This document shows, piece by piece, positions 1 to 10,073 of a stretch of 64,000 nt of DNA. Each line of letters starts with the position of its first letter. Within the stretch, counting starts at the first letter, position 1. Source of the DNA: Strigamia acuminata. Its lineage: Eukaryota; Arthropoda; Chilopoda; Geophilomorpha; Linotaeniidae. Location: contig OX442316.1 of the NCBI GenBank assembly GCA_949358305.1, positions 16,616,001-16,680,000 of the forward strand, read 5' to 3'. The notes below the pieces were generated by a model. That model saw nothing but the letters and a program-made list of their open reading frames with translations, ran no database searches and was not told the DNA's origin. The translations under genes and the position numbers were made by a program.

Positions 1-332
1 GATAGTTAAAAATCCAAATTTTGAAAACTTTAAAACATACATTTTATTCATTTTTTCATGTAGTTTTAGAAGATATGGCGTATTTTTTTATTTTTCCAAA
101 TTCATTTGCAAACACACAAACTGAAAGTTTTTACAATGCTCCATGTCTCAGATTGCAGTGGTTTTAAATTTAGGAAGGGAAGGTGTATCTGATACGGTCC
201 TCGATGAGGGCCCAGAATATTACGGCAATGAACTAATGCATATTGTATTTGTCAGCTAAATCATTCTTTATTAAAACACCTAAGTTACGTAAACATTACA
301 CAGACTCTCTATTTTTTCAAAAACATATTTAG
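1..332. other. Intron 5 of copy-0 P450 (partial)
   Basis: AT-rich non-coding sequence nearly identical to 12496-12767, which is intron 5 of the next P450 copy. It confirms that the window starts inside a duplicated P450 gene. The copy here has a short extra stretch around 175-230. Confidence 0.75.
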
Positions 333-2243
333 GTACAAATATTGTTGGAAAGTACATTAAACCCAAACTCTCCTGAAGAATTAGTGCTAAAAAAAAGTCA
401 GTCAAAAGTAAAATAAAGTCACACAAGTAGTTATGGTATATATTACAATTTTACAGATTCGGTAGAAATTCGTGCAATAGTCAAGCAGATATTGACGAAT
501 AGAGAACAAGACACCACTGACACTGAAAGAAATTTGTTTATAGATGTCTTATTAGAGGATACTAAAAGTGAAGAAGCACAACTGGCAGACTCCGTAATAT
601 TTATAATCGCTGGTTATGACGTAACAGGCAAAAGTAATACAATGTAAAGCCCGAACTACGTAAAATTGCCACTTAACAAGTTTTATTTTATTTTGTGTAT
701 AGCAATTATGTGGATTCTGTATGAATTAGCACTCCATCCTGAGCTTCAAGAAAAATTATACGAAGAGTTGAAATCAGTTTTAGGAGATAACCGGACAACT
801 CTGGAAACACTACCCCAACTCAAGTACAATCGAATCTCGTTATAACGAACCGTGGTATAACAAATTTTTCGTTATAACAAATACTTAAAATGGCACGGGT
901 GATTGGTTGGTTGAGCAAATACAGTTCAACCCACATAAAATGTCTCTGAAACAGAATGGTGGGCCAAAAAAAATTTTCAAGTTCATTATCCTGGACAGGC
1001 CCCCAATTGTGACTGGTGTGGTCTTCACCATGGCAGCCTGGGGACTGGTTGCCATGGGATGGGACGCATACTCAAGTAAATAAGACAAGGAACTCCAGAT
1101 TGTTGGATTGTTGGCCTTTAATCCGTTGTCTAGGGGTTCGAGACTCCCGTCTACCCGCGTGTTGGCAGTGCCGCAAAGGAACGCCACACAGGCAACCGAC
1201 CCGTCATACACAGGGTGGGAACCCCATGGATGATGTAGGCGGTTAGAGATAACATTCTGTCGTACTCACCTGTACGACCCATGCAACCGCTCATAGAGGC
1301 TGTAGTGGATCTACAATCACACTACTGAGCGTCACAGTGGTGAATGCGGAGGAGAGCAGAGTCAGCACAGGGCACTACTGCCCTTGCTGGCTTCAGGACC
1401 TTACTTCAGACATCTCTGTCTTGGTTGAGGCCCAGCGCTCTTCTCTCTCTCTCCACACCACTCAGATCCCTCCTTCCCTATACTGGGTCATACCACTCTG
1501 CGATCTTAGGGCCATTGGGCGGCATGTGGCAGTGACGCTGGTCACCCTTGGATGGCCAAACGGTCACACACCATGTTAAAAAATGTTGATATAACAAACT
1601 TTCATTACAACGAACTGATTTTTTGGATCCCTTGAGATACGTTGTAACGAGATTCACCTGTAATTCGTTAGCCAAAGACTTTTGCCTTGAACCTCGCGCT
1701 TATACAGTAGACCTTTAACACATTTACTGATGAGGGTGCTTTTAACTTCAGATACCTCGGTCAAGTTGTCGATGAAATAATACGCTACCGATCAAAAAAC
1801 ATCTTTAGCGCTCGAATTAATCCGGAAGAATTGATATTAGGAAATTACATAATACCAGCGGATACAAGACTGTACTTACACATGGGCGTCCCATTCACTG
1901 ATAAGAATTATTATGCCAATCCTGACAAGTAAATTTCAACATTTGTAATTTTCTTTGCTTTGTTTTAAATATGTTCAAAAAATCCTTCAGATTCGATCCT
2001 GAGCATTTCTCACCAGAGAATAGCAGACATCGTCATCCTTATGCGTGGAAACCGTTCGGTTTTGCTGGAAAGCGCCAATGTCCCGGTCAAACTTATGTCA
2101 GAACCAAAATCAGCACTTATTTAGCCGAATGGATCCGCCAGTTTCGTTTTAAGTTAGTTCCTAATCAAAACATCAAACTCGTACAGGGAGTTATACCTCG
2201 CCCGGTAGAGGACATTTGGGTTACATTGGAACCAAGAAATTAA
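333..2243 (+). CDS. CYP20-family cytochrome P450, copy 0 (5' part outside window)
   Basis: Partial P450, cut by the left edge of the window. Visible exons are 333-396, 457-633, 703-823, 1752-1928 and 1991-2243, equal in length and phase to exons 6-10 of the complete copies downstream. The peptide carries the I-helix motif AGYDVT, the K-helix ExxR (EIIR) and the heme loop PFGFAGKRQCPG with its cysteine ligand. Exon order and length match the CYP20 family (CYP20A1 is a membrane-bound microsomal orphan P450 of 462 residues); substrate unknown. It is very close in sequence to the next copy at 10074-14680, including intron sequence and a shared pogo-like insertion in intron 8, so the two are recent duplicates. 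No frame break is seen in the visible part. Confidence 0.85.
827..1660. mobile_element. pogo/Tigger-like non-autonomous DNA transposon in P450 intron 8
   Basis: About 834 bp. The left end CAATCGAATCTCGTTATAAC and the right end (read inward CAGGTGAATCTCGTTACAAC) are inverted repeats, flanked by TA on both sides (825-826, 1661-1662). CAG...CTG-like ends, TATAACGAA-rich termini and a TA target are typical of pogo/Tigger elements. It lies directly after the exon-8 donor: the TA of the donor GTA is the target. The interior carries a SINE-like segment (about 1010-1240) and no transposase ORF. The same element sits at the same site in the next P450 copy. Confidence 0.65.
1090..1165 (+). repeat. tRNA-SINE-like segment with B-box motif, nested in the pogo-like element
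   Basis: Contains GGTTCGAGACTCC, a good match to the RNA polymerase III B box (GGTTCGANNCC), in a GC-richer context than its surroundings. Related sequence occurs at 13525-13600 and, on the opposite strand and diverged, at 55800-56040. Neither an A box at the proper distance nor a tRNA fold could be confirmed by eye, so SINE identity is an inference. Confidence 0.35.
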
Positions 2244-2674
2244 TCACATTTTCAACTAATACAATCAGCAATATTGTTTTTAGAACCAAGATAAACTGAA
2301 ATATTATTTGTAAAAATTATTGTTTCGATTAAAGTTTCAAATGTCAAGCAAAGTATTCTCTCGGTAGTCTCTTTGTAGGTGAGTGTTCTAAGAACCCATC
2401 GGCATCAGCGTACCAGAAGGATTTGTTGTGAGAAGCTGTTACACTGATACAGATGAGATCCTAGAACAGTCATGAGAGTTGCATTAGTAAACAAAATCTC
2501 ATTGTCACCATCTTGCCATCACAGAAGCTAGAGAGCTTGTGTTAACAAGGCACTCTAGTGACAGAATTAACAAACTGATGATTATAGCCTGCATGATGTC
2601 TTACAATGAGACACTTGGCATCATGCGGCTTACAAAGGAGAAACATAACATTAAGAGCTTGCATTTAAATCTAC
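2244..2674. other. Intergenic, 3' flank of P450 copy 0
   Basis: No gene seen. Positions 2340-2450 are repeated downstream of P450 copy 1 at about 14780-14890, so this is duplicated 3' flank. The rest is unremarkable AT-rich sequence. Confidence 0.6.
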
Positions 2675-2836
2675 TAGGTGCATTCAAAAAGTCTAAAACG
2701 AATGCAAAACTCGTTTCGTGTTTGCACGTGACGTCATTCCCATTGAATAACATGTTATTCAATGGGAATGGGAATGACGTCACGTAGAACCACGAAACGA
2801 GTTTTGCATACGTTTTAGACTTATTGAATGCACCTA
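2675..2836. mobile_element. Palindromic MITE, 162 bp, with CRE-like core
   Basis: Almost perfect inverted repeat. Ends TAGGTGCATTCAA and TTGAATGCACCTA; the centre is CATTGAATAACATGTTATTC. Each arm carries TGACGTCA, a palindromic CRE site. A second 162-bp copy lies at 22104-22265 and a half copy at 61721-61793. No coding capacity; the ORFs across it are products of the palindrome. Confidence 0.8.
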
Positions 2837-3090
2837 CTGAATTTTTTTTAATAAACCTTGTTATTACTTAGTCTTATCGTGTGCTGGTTTTTCATTTCGC
2901 ATTCTATTCGCTCGCTTTGTCTAACACAAATTGTAACAATCACAAGGTATGTAATGTAAGAGAAGGTTTAAAATTAAGAAGGAAAAATTTCATTTACGGG
3001 GCACTATTTGTTGAAATACTGTTATTTAGTTGTGTAAACAGTTGGAATTTGCAGTGGTTTGGAAAAACAGTCATTATGAAATAAAAGCAC
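2837..3090. other. Intergenic, nothing recognised
   Basis: AT-rich sequence with one short open frame (2881-3084) lacking recognisable features. I do not call a gene. Confidence 0.5.
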
Positions 3091-3109
3091 ACATGATATC
3101 ATCAGGTCT

Positions 3110-3325
3110 GAAGCAAAACATAGAGTGAGTGTTTATTATAAGTCATGTGACTCCTTAAAGTATACAGCGCCACCTTTAAGTTAAATAAGTAAACACATTA
3201 CAAATAAAGCTGCAGCCAGTTGTGCAGTTAATTGCAAACAAAGTACATGATCGGTTAAAGCAAACAACAGTATCGCTTGATGATACGATACGAATAAATA
3301 TACACAAGGTCTATAATATCTAACA
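3110..3325 (-). mobile_element. Putative 3' LTR of an old Ty1/copia element
   Basis: On the - strand, just past the pol stop (3344), there is a purine-rich tract (CGAGGGGGCCGAT, 3338-3326) directly followed by TGTTAGATATT at 3325, the arrangement expected for a polypurine tract and LTR start. The LTR's far end could not be fixed because no second LTR is present; 3110 is approximate. Confidence 0.45.
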
Positions 3326-3343
3326 ATCGGCCCCCTCGTATTA

Positions 3344-4190
3344 TCAAGCATTTAGGACACTTAGATTAATTAGAAAACGATCACAAAATCGCACTAGATC
3401 AGCCTTGTCGATAGATTTTGTAAAAATATCCGCATAGTTGCACTTTGTGCCCACATGTACTATTTGGAGGTTATCCCTTCTGACGAGTTCCCTTATGAAG
3501 TGATACCGAATGTCTATGTGATTCGTCTTCCTGTTTTCAACACAAGACTTCGTGAAATCGACTGTTGAAATGTTGTCACACAGAACATGGTGAGGAAATC
3601 TGCCTGCCAAGTCGGGAACAATTTCATGTAGAACTCGAACGATCCATATGTAGTCCTTAACAGTTTCCGTAAGAGCCACATATTCGACCTCCATAGTTGA
3701 TAGGGTAACGTTCCGTTGTTTGAAGGTCCTCCAATAAATGGGCGTTGTTCCCAAAGTTACAAGAGTTCCTCCAACGGAGATTCGGTCGTCCCTATTGTTG
3801 GCATAATCGGAGTTGCTATATCCAATAACTTCAATCCGATTATTTGGAAACAACATTAATCCATGATTTTTCGTTGTTCTCAGGCAACTGAGCAAGTCCA
3901 GTAACGCAATCCAGTGATCCCATCCTGGATTTGATTGAAATTGACTTAAGATGTTGACGGCATAAGTCATGTCGGGTCTTGTCCTTGATGCGATGAATGC
4001 CAAACACCCAAGTAAGCTTCGATAGGGAATTGCTTCCATAATCCTGAAATCATCAATCGTGTTCGGACATTCTTGCTTCGTAAGGATAGTTGCCTTTGTC
4101 ATTGGTTGGGATCGAATTTTTACAGAGTCTAAATGGTTCTTAAACTTCAACAAGACCTTGTTGATGTACGATCTTTGATGGAGAACCATT
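3344..4190 (-). pseudogene. Old Ty1/copia pol relic, 3' part (RT end and RNase H)
   Basis: The - strand frame encodes the C-terminal end of a copia-type polyprotein: an RT thumb/connection region (residues like SRTRPDMTYAVN), an RNase H domain with STMEVEYVALTE, and the C-terminal signature HIDIRYHFIREL. It is interrupted at 4190 by a younger copia element in the opposite orientation; the same reading frame resumes beyond that element at 8940. Gag, protease and integrase parts are absent, so the older element is 5'-truncated and dead. Sequence and codon use differ clearly from the younger copia. Confidence 0.85.
4186..4190. repeat. Target-site duplication (left) of young copia
   Basis: CCATT directly before the 5' LTR; the same five bases follow the 3' LTR at 8935-8939. 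A 5-bp duplication is normal for Ty1/copia integration. Confidence 0.9.
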
Positions 4191-4417
4191 TGTTATAATC
4201 GTGTGTGTCACCAGGCCGAATATGTATAAATCCCGAATGAGGGTCTCCGACCGCTAGGGGGAGTTGGTTGTATTTTCGGGTCACGGAGGATGACGTGACG
4301 TAAACGTGACTTCCGGTCACTTGTTCTTCTGGAGACGCGTGCTCTGTATATGCCGTGCGAATAAAACCCCTCATATCTTTTCATCCGAAGTTATCCAGTC
4401 TTTTCCCAAATACAACA
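4191..4417 (+). mobile_element. 5' LTR of young Ty1/copia element (227 bp)
   Basis: Begins TGTTATAATC and ends AAATACAACA, the TG...CA ends of LTRs. By eye it is identical over 227 bp to the 3' LTR at 8708-8934, which implies very recent insertion. It contains a TATA-like TATGTATAAATC and, near the end, AATAAA, consistent with promoter and polyadenylation roles. Confidence 0.95.
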
Positions 4418-4436
4418 AAGGGTTATGGGCCACAGC
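4418..4436 (+). promoter_or_regulatory. Primer-binding site of young copia (tRNA-iMet type)
   Basis: GGGTTATGGGCCACAG follows the LTR. It resembles the copia primer-binding site (GGTTATGGGCCCAG), which pairs with an internal fragment of initiator methionine tRNA. Identification rests on that resemblance. Confidence 0.6.
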
Positions 4437-4570
4437 ATCTAACACTGCGTGAGTTTTTACATCTCGTATCGATTTTCCGGGCGTTTTGACGAAGGAGTGA
4501 CCACTGACCGGACCACGAGACGTTAGGCCTAATTTCCAACGCGTGGTAGATCGCCAATCAACCTTCAAAA

Positions 4571-7500
4571 ATGGCGGACAGAGATGCGATGAGGATCGAA
4601 AAGCTGGAGGATGAAAACTACGCCACGTGGGCGTTCAAAATGCGAGTATTCCTGAAGAAGTCGGAATGGTGGACGGTCATCGTTGACGAAGCACCAGTGA
4701 ACGGAGCAGCGGCGGCGAGGAACGCGTGGCGTGGCAAGGACGAAAAAGCCATGAACGCAATCGTCCAGGCCCTGTCGCCAGCACAGACAGTGTACGTGAT
4801 AAACAAAGACACGGCACGCGAATGCTGGGAGAAATTGGAGGAAATCCACCGAGGGCGAGCGCGCCAAAGACAGACTATTTTGCGCCGAGAGCTGACCAAA
4901 ACGAGGTGGGAAAAAGCTGAGACGGCCACGAAGTTCCTGCAACGTGTGGAGTCGACGGTGAACCAGTTACGAGCTGTTGGCGGGGAAATTTCGGAGCAAG
5001 AGGTTGGAACTTTAATAATACAAAACCTGCCAAAACCATACCACAGCATCCAGAGAGCGTTTGACATGTGCGACGAAGATGAGGTGACGATGGTTAAGCT
5101 GCGGCACATGATCATACAGGAGGAATCGCGACAAACTGGAGACGATGAAGTGGTCGAGAAACTGCATAAAGTGAACCTGTCCAGCCGCACGAAGAACAAC
5201 TATCGGGGCGGCGAACGGAACGGTGACCACGACGGAAAACGAGACCTGAAAAACGTAAGATGTTTCAATTGCCAAAAATTCGGGCACATGGCCAGAAATT
5301 GTCGCAGCCAGAAGGAGAGCGAGGGACGACGCGATAACAATTCCAAGCAGTCGAGAGGAAATGCCAAGAAGGAACAGCAGCCAGACGCCACCGCCAGGGC
5401 TGTGAAAGACAGACCAGAGTTTGCATTTCAGGTCAGAATCGACCAAACGGAAGGACGGCAGTGGAACCTCGACTCCGGAGCGACGAGGCACATGACGGCG
5501 AACAGGGACTTTCTCGAATCGTTCGTGGCAGATGACGGAAGTCGAAAGGTGACGCTGGCAGATGGGCGCCAAATCCCAATCATGGGCTGCGGAAACGTGA
5601 AATTCATTACGAACGACGCTGACTTGATCGCGAAGGAGGTATTATACATTCCTGATTTAAATGACAATTTGATTTCGGTGCCAAAACTCGACGACGCGGG
5701 TTTACTCGTTGCTTTCGGAAGCGGGAAGTGTACGATATCGAGCGGGGACCGAGTGATAATGACTGCTACGAAGATCGGGGACGTGTATAGACTGAACGTG
5801 GAGACCGTGGTGGCCGCGCAGGCAAACACGTGCCAACAATCGACCGAGATCGATGTGTGGCACAACCGAATGTGCCATTTGAACACGGCAACACTGGCGA
5901 AAATGCACGAAACGGGTGCAGTTTACGGTTTGGGGCCAATACAGAAGGACGGGCGGGCATGCGACGAGTGTGCAGCCGGGAAGATGGCCAGAAAACCATT
6001 CAAAACGATCGTGAGCGACCAATCGACCAAAATATTGGAACTCGTGCACATGGATCTGTGCGGGCCGCTGACAGAGACGATTGGCGGCAGCCGATATTTG
6101 TTTTTGCTAATAGACGACTTCAGTCGCAAAATGTTTGTCTATTTTATTAGGTCGAAGTCGGACGTTTTCGAGAACTTTAAGGAGTTTGTGGCGGCTGTGG
6201 AACGCGAAACCGACACGAAACTTAAACGTATCCGATCCGACAACGGAGGCGAGTTCGTCAACCACGAAATGGGCGAGTTCATGAAGTCGAACGGCGTCCA
6301 CCACGAGCTTACGGTGCCATTCTCACCTGCCCAAAACGGCATCGCTGAACGCGGCAACAGAACGCTGATGGAGGCAGCACGCACGATGCTGACGGCGGCG
6401 GCTTTGCCTTCCAAATTCTGGGCGGAGGCAGTCGCGACGGCCGCACACGTGCGCAACAGATGCTCGACAAGAGGAAACGGGGACAGGATTCCACAAGAAC
6501 TTTGGAGCGGACGGAAGCAGCAAGTTGGCTATTTTCGAATATTTGGCTGTGCTGCGCAGATGTGGATCCATAATTCCAAACGAAAGAAATTGGACGCGAA
6601 GTCGAAACCTGTCATTTTTATGGGTTACTGCGTCAACAGAAAGGGCTACCGAGTCTACGACCCGAAAACTGAGAAGCTAGAGCCGACACGCGACTTGAAA
6701 TTCAACGAGGCGAGATGGGGCGGAGAAATGCTGACTTCGCCTCAGGGTTCGAATTTCGTGTCGCCGTACGACGCCGAGCAAGAGACCGGGGAGCAGACAA
6801 CAGACAATCCAGAGCCCAACGAAACGGACAACGGTGCCACCGAAGACGAGGAGTCCACCACTGGAAACGGAGACGGAGACGACGAAGAAGCTAACGAAAA
6901 CACGACAACACGCAAATCAAAGCGCATCAAGAGGAAGCCAGACCGACTGGTGGTGCAGCCAAGAGGCGCCACATACTGCAAGAGCGTGAAGCACGTCGAG
7001 CCAAACACCGTGGTCCAAGCACAGGACTCTCCGGAACACAAGAAGTGGGAAAGCGCGATCCAGGAGGAACTGAAATCTCACGAGGAATTCAAGACGTGGA
7101 GACTGGTGAAAAGAGCCGTTGCAACAAATATGCTGAAGTCAAGATGGGTTTTTAAAATCAAAAAGAACCAGCAGGGCGAGATCGAGCGTTACAAAGCCAG
7201 ATTGGTGGCCGTCGGATGCGGACAACGGCCGGGACTGGATTACGAGGACACATACTCACCTGTAATGCGACTTGCGAGCCTGCGACTACTTCTAGCCATT
7301 GCTGTCCAACAAAATTGGCGAGTACGACAATACGACGTGAAAACAGCGTACCTGCACGGGAAACTGCTTGAGAAGGTGTACATGGAGCAGCCACCCGGGA
7401 ACGAGGAACGAGACCGAGAAGAGTGGGTGTGCGAGCTTCTAAAAGCCATCTACGGACTCAAACAGGCCGGACGCACATGGTACCTGACACTCGACAAAAT

Positions 7501-8536
7501 ACTCAGAAAAAATGGATTTCGGCGACTATACGCGGATGAAGGCGTGTACGTGCTCAACAATCAAAGCGGGACAACAATATTGGGGATTTTCGTCGACGAC
7601 ATGCTGAACGTGACGTCAAATATCGGGATCGAAGATTGGACGGCGGACTTGCTGAGAAAATCGGTCGAAATCAAGGATTTAGGCACACCAACGAGAATTT
7701 TGGGGCTTGACGTGGAATGCGACATCGAAAATGGATCGATCACCGTGTCGCAAGAAGCCTATATCGAGGAGGTGTTGGAAAGTTTCCAGATGGGGCCATG
7801 CAAACCAGTGTCGACGCCGATGGTCAAACACGACCAACCGAAGCCCGAAGACGACGTAAATCCAGACGAGGTGCCGTACCAGAGCCTGATGGGGTCGCTA
7901 ATGTACCTCGTGCAGGGAACGAGACCGGACATCGCTTACGCAACTCACTACCTGTGCCGATACAATCACAGCCACGGATTGTCCCACTGGAAGATGGGAA
8001 AGAGGATTTTGCGTTACCTGAAGGGGACGAAGGGGAAGAAGTTGCGATTCGTACGAAACGAGGAACAGATGACGGGATACGTGGACGCGAGCTGGAATTG
8101 CAACACCGAGGATGCAAAATCGACAACCGGATTTATTTTTCTACTTGCAGGGGCCGGCGTAGTATGGAAGTCATCGAAGCAAACGTGTGTCGGGATGTCG
8201 AGCTGCGAATCCGAATTCATCGCCATTAGCGAGGCGGTAAAAGAAGGACTTTGGCTCAAGAAATTTCTGGAAGAGCTGGGGCTGAACGAATTGATGGGGG
8301 ACGCTGCGAGGCTGTACACCGACAGCGAGTCGGCCGAGATGTTGGCACGAGGACTGGCGCAGCATCAGCGGTCGAAACACATTAATTTGCGCTATTGTTT
8401 TATAAAGGACGAGGTCGAGAACGGAGAAGTGGAGTTGCTGCACGCGGGAACCGACAAGATGGTCGCGGATATGCTGACGAAGGCGGTGACTTTGCAGAAG
8501 CAGTGCTGGTGTTCAAAGATGTGTGGACTGGATTAA
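4571..8536 (+). CDS. Ty1/copia Gag-Pol polyprotein, intact
   Basis: One uninterrupted 1321-residue frame starting at AAAATGGCG. Domains in order: Gag with zinc knuckle CFNCQKFGHMARNC (about residue 231); aspartic protease LDSGATRHM (about 300); GAG-pre-integrase zinc site with CDEC; integrase catalytic D (about 494), D in RSDNGGEF (about 556) and E in AERGNRTL (about 592); reverse transcriptase with GIFVDDML (about 1006); RNase H with YVDASW (about 1170) and SSCESEF. Integrase before RT is the copia order. GC-richer than its surroundings, no stop or frameshift, and paired with identical LTRs, PBS, PPT and TSD, so it looks capable of autonomous transposition. Confidence 0.97.
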   Translation: MADRDAMRIEKLEDENYATWAFKMRVFLKKSEWWTVIVDEAPVNGAAAARNAWRGKDEKAMNAIVQALSPAQTVYVINKDTARECWEKLEEIHRGRARQRQTILRRELTKTRWEKAETATKFLQRVESTVNQLRAVGGEISEQEVGTLIIQNLPKPYHSIQRAFDMCDEDEVTMVKLRHMIIQEESRQTGDDEVVEKLHKVNLSSRTKNNYRGGERNGDHDGKRDLKNVRCFNCQKFGHMARNCRSQKESEGRRDNNSKQSRGNAKKEQQPDATARAVKDRPEFAFQVRIDQTEGRQWNLDSGATRHMTANRDFLESFVADDGSRKVTLADGRQIPIMGCGNVKFITNDADLIAKEVLYIPDLNDNLISVPKLDDAGLLVAFGSGKCTISSGDRVIMTATKIGDVYRLNVETVVAAQANTCQQSTEIDVWHNRMCHLNTATLAKMHETGAVYGLGPIQKDGRACDECAAGKMARKPFKTIVSDQSTKILELVHMDLCGPLTETIGGSRYLFLLIDDFSRKMFVYFIRSKSDVFENFKEFVAAVERETDTKLKRIRSDNGGEFVNHEMGEFMKSNGVHHELTVPFSPAQNGIAERGNRTLMEAARTMLTAAALPSKFWAEAVATAAHVRNRCSTRGNGDRIPQELWSGRKQQVGYFRIFGCAAQMWIHNSKRKKLDAKSKPVIFMGYCVNRKGYRVYDPKTEKLEPTRDLKFNEARWGGEMLTSPQGSNFVSPYDAEQETGEQTTDNPEPNETDNGATEDEESTTGNGDGDDEEANENTTTRKSKRIKRKPDRLVVQPRGATYCKSVKHVEPNTVVQAQDSPEHKKWESAIQEELKSHEEFKTWRLVKRAVATNMLKSRWVFKIKKNQQGEIERYKARLVAVGCGQRPGLDYEDTYSPVMRLASLRLLLAIAVQQNWRVRQYDVKTAYLHGKLLEKVYMEQPPGNEERDREEWVCELLKAIYGLKQAGRTWYLTLDKILRKNGFRRLYADEGVYVLNNQSGTTILGIFVDDMLNVTSNIGIEDWTADLLRKSVEIKDLGTPTRILGLDVECDIENGSITVSQEAYIEEVLESFQMGPCKPVSTPMVKHDQPKPEDDVNPDEVPYQSLMGSLMYLVQGTRPDIAYATHYLCRYNHSHGLSHWKMGKRILRYLKGTKGKKLRFVRNEEQMTGYVDASWNCNTEDAKSTTGFIFLLAGAGVVWKSSKQTCVGMSSCESEFIAISEAVKEGLWLKKFLEELGLNELMGDAARLYTDSESAEMLARGLAQHQRSKHINLRYCFIKDEVENGEVELLHAGTDKMVADMLTKAVTLQKQCWCSKMCGLD

Positions 8537-8691
8537 TATTTTTCGTATTTCATATGTCTTGCAGCAATGTTATATTCCTTGATCTTTTATTATTCGATTG
8601 TATTAGTGTATTTCTGTTATTACTTGCCCATTTTTAGTTTTTAGTAATGTCATTCATTGATTTTGTATTTGTTTGTTTTTACACATTGACC

Positions 8692-8705
8692 AGGTGAAGA
8701 AGGTG
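8692..8705 (+). other. Polypurine tract of young copia
   Basis: AGGTGAAGAAGGTG immediately before the 3' LTR, the expected place for the plus-strand primer. Confidence 0.6.
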
Positions 8706-8707
8706 TA

Positions 8708-8934
8708 TGTTATAATCGTGTGTGTCACCAGGCCGAATATGTATAAATCCCGAATGAGGGTCTCCGACCGCTAGGGGGAGTTGGTTGTATTTTCGGGTCA
8801 CGGAGGATGACGTGACGTAAACGTGACTTCCGGTCACTTGTTCTTCTGGAGACGCGTGCTCTGTATATGCCGTGCGAATAAAACCCCTCATATCTTTTCA
8901 TCCGAAGTTATCCAGTCTTTTCCCAAATACAACA
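8708..8934 (+). mobile_element. 3' LTR of young Ty1/copia element
   Basis: 227 bp, identical by eye to 4191-4417, followed by the second CCATT target duplicate. The complete element spans 4191-8934 (4744 bp). Confidence 0.95.
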
Positions 8935-8939
8935 CCATT

Positions 8940-9352
8940 TGTTGTTTATACGAATAAAATTCGACTCCTAACAACTTCTTTGTTTGTCCAAGGATGACTA
9001 AGTCAAATTGTGTCTTAACCATGTCAAGTATGTTCATGGCGTCCTCATATTGCTTGCCAAAAACGACGATATCATCGACGTATACGATCAAATACGCAAT
9101 ATCACCATATTTGTAAACGCAATTGCACCAATTTACGTGCTGGAGACCAAGTTTCAATAAAGTTTCTTCTAACTTCAAGCCCCATTCTCTTCCTGATTGG
9201 TGTAATCCATATATCGCTCGAAGAAGTATGCAGACGTAATTCTCTTTGCCTTCACAAATGAAACCTTTTGGTTGACGCATGTAAACAACCTTGTGCAATT
9301 TCGCGTAAAGATACGCACATTTGACGTCTGCCTGAATGTACGACCACTCGTG
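8940..9352 (-). pseudogene. Old Ty1/copia pol relic, RT part
   Basis: The - strand encodes reverse transcriptase: YMRQPKGF, LLRAIYGLHQSGREW and the catalytic IVYVDDIVVF. It runs to the young copia insertion point, and the remaining part continues at 4185-3344. Upstream (above 9352) the frame ends in unrelated AT-rich sequence, so the 5' half is lost. Confidence 0.85.
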
Positions 9353-10073
9353 AAAAAAGAAATGAAATATTCGAATATTTGTTGTTTAATTAGGCTTTTT
9401 TCATGCTATTTGCCATTTTTTGAAGAGTTGTCCGACTTTTTGGATTATATTTTGGATTTTTTATGAAATATTCGAGTATTTGTAGTTTTATTCGAATATT
9501 TGTAGTTTTCTTTGATTTTTTGCATGATATTTTCCATTTTTTGAAATGATATTTTCGATTTCAAGCACACAGAAAAAGAGAACATTCAGACTGTGAAAGT
9601 GTTATTTTTGCTTCAAAAATATTTGTTTTTAAAATGTTTTAAAATGTTTTTAAAATGTATTTCCCTGTTATTTTATTAAATTCAATAAGAAATTGATACA
9701 AATGTTTCGAATAATCTCTGCTGAAGACAAATACAGCGATCGTAATCAGCATTCAAATGTAAGCGCAGATGTGCTGTTTGTGCACCTAAGGTCAAAACTT
9801 GTCACGCGGTGGCGCTTAAGTGCGCCCGGACCCTCTCACCTGGACTGACAATGGAGTTGCCAGTCCATTAGTGTTCGTCCAAGGTTAAACTTTCTGATAA
9901 ACACACACTACTTGTAATCAAGGACTTTGTATCAATTGTATCAATTGTTATTTTTTCGCCACATGGCGCAACCTTATAGTATTCAAGTAGCCTTGGGACT
10001 TTGTATCAATTTATCAAACACAAAATTGCATTCACGGCATTTGGTTGACAATTAATGGTGAAAAGCAACAAGT
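9353..10073. other. Degenerate repeats, then 5' flank of P450 copy 1
   Basis: 9355-9560 holds degenerate repeats of a TGAAATATTCGA / TATTTGTAGTTTT unit. From about 10005 the sequence (ATCAAACA...TTTGGTTGACAATTAATGG) is shared with the 5' flanks of P450 copies 2 (15270-15326) and 3 (18500-18559) and probably holds the 5'UTR or proximal promoter. No gene. Confidence 0.55.

Noticed and set aside
1120-1165. tRNA gene
   Set aside because: Only a B-box-like motif is present; no cloverleaf could be drawn around it.
4565-8443. Many - strand ORFs opposite the copia polyprotein
   Set aside because: Shadows of the long GC-rich + strand frame; no domain signatures.
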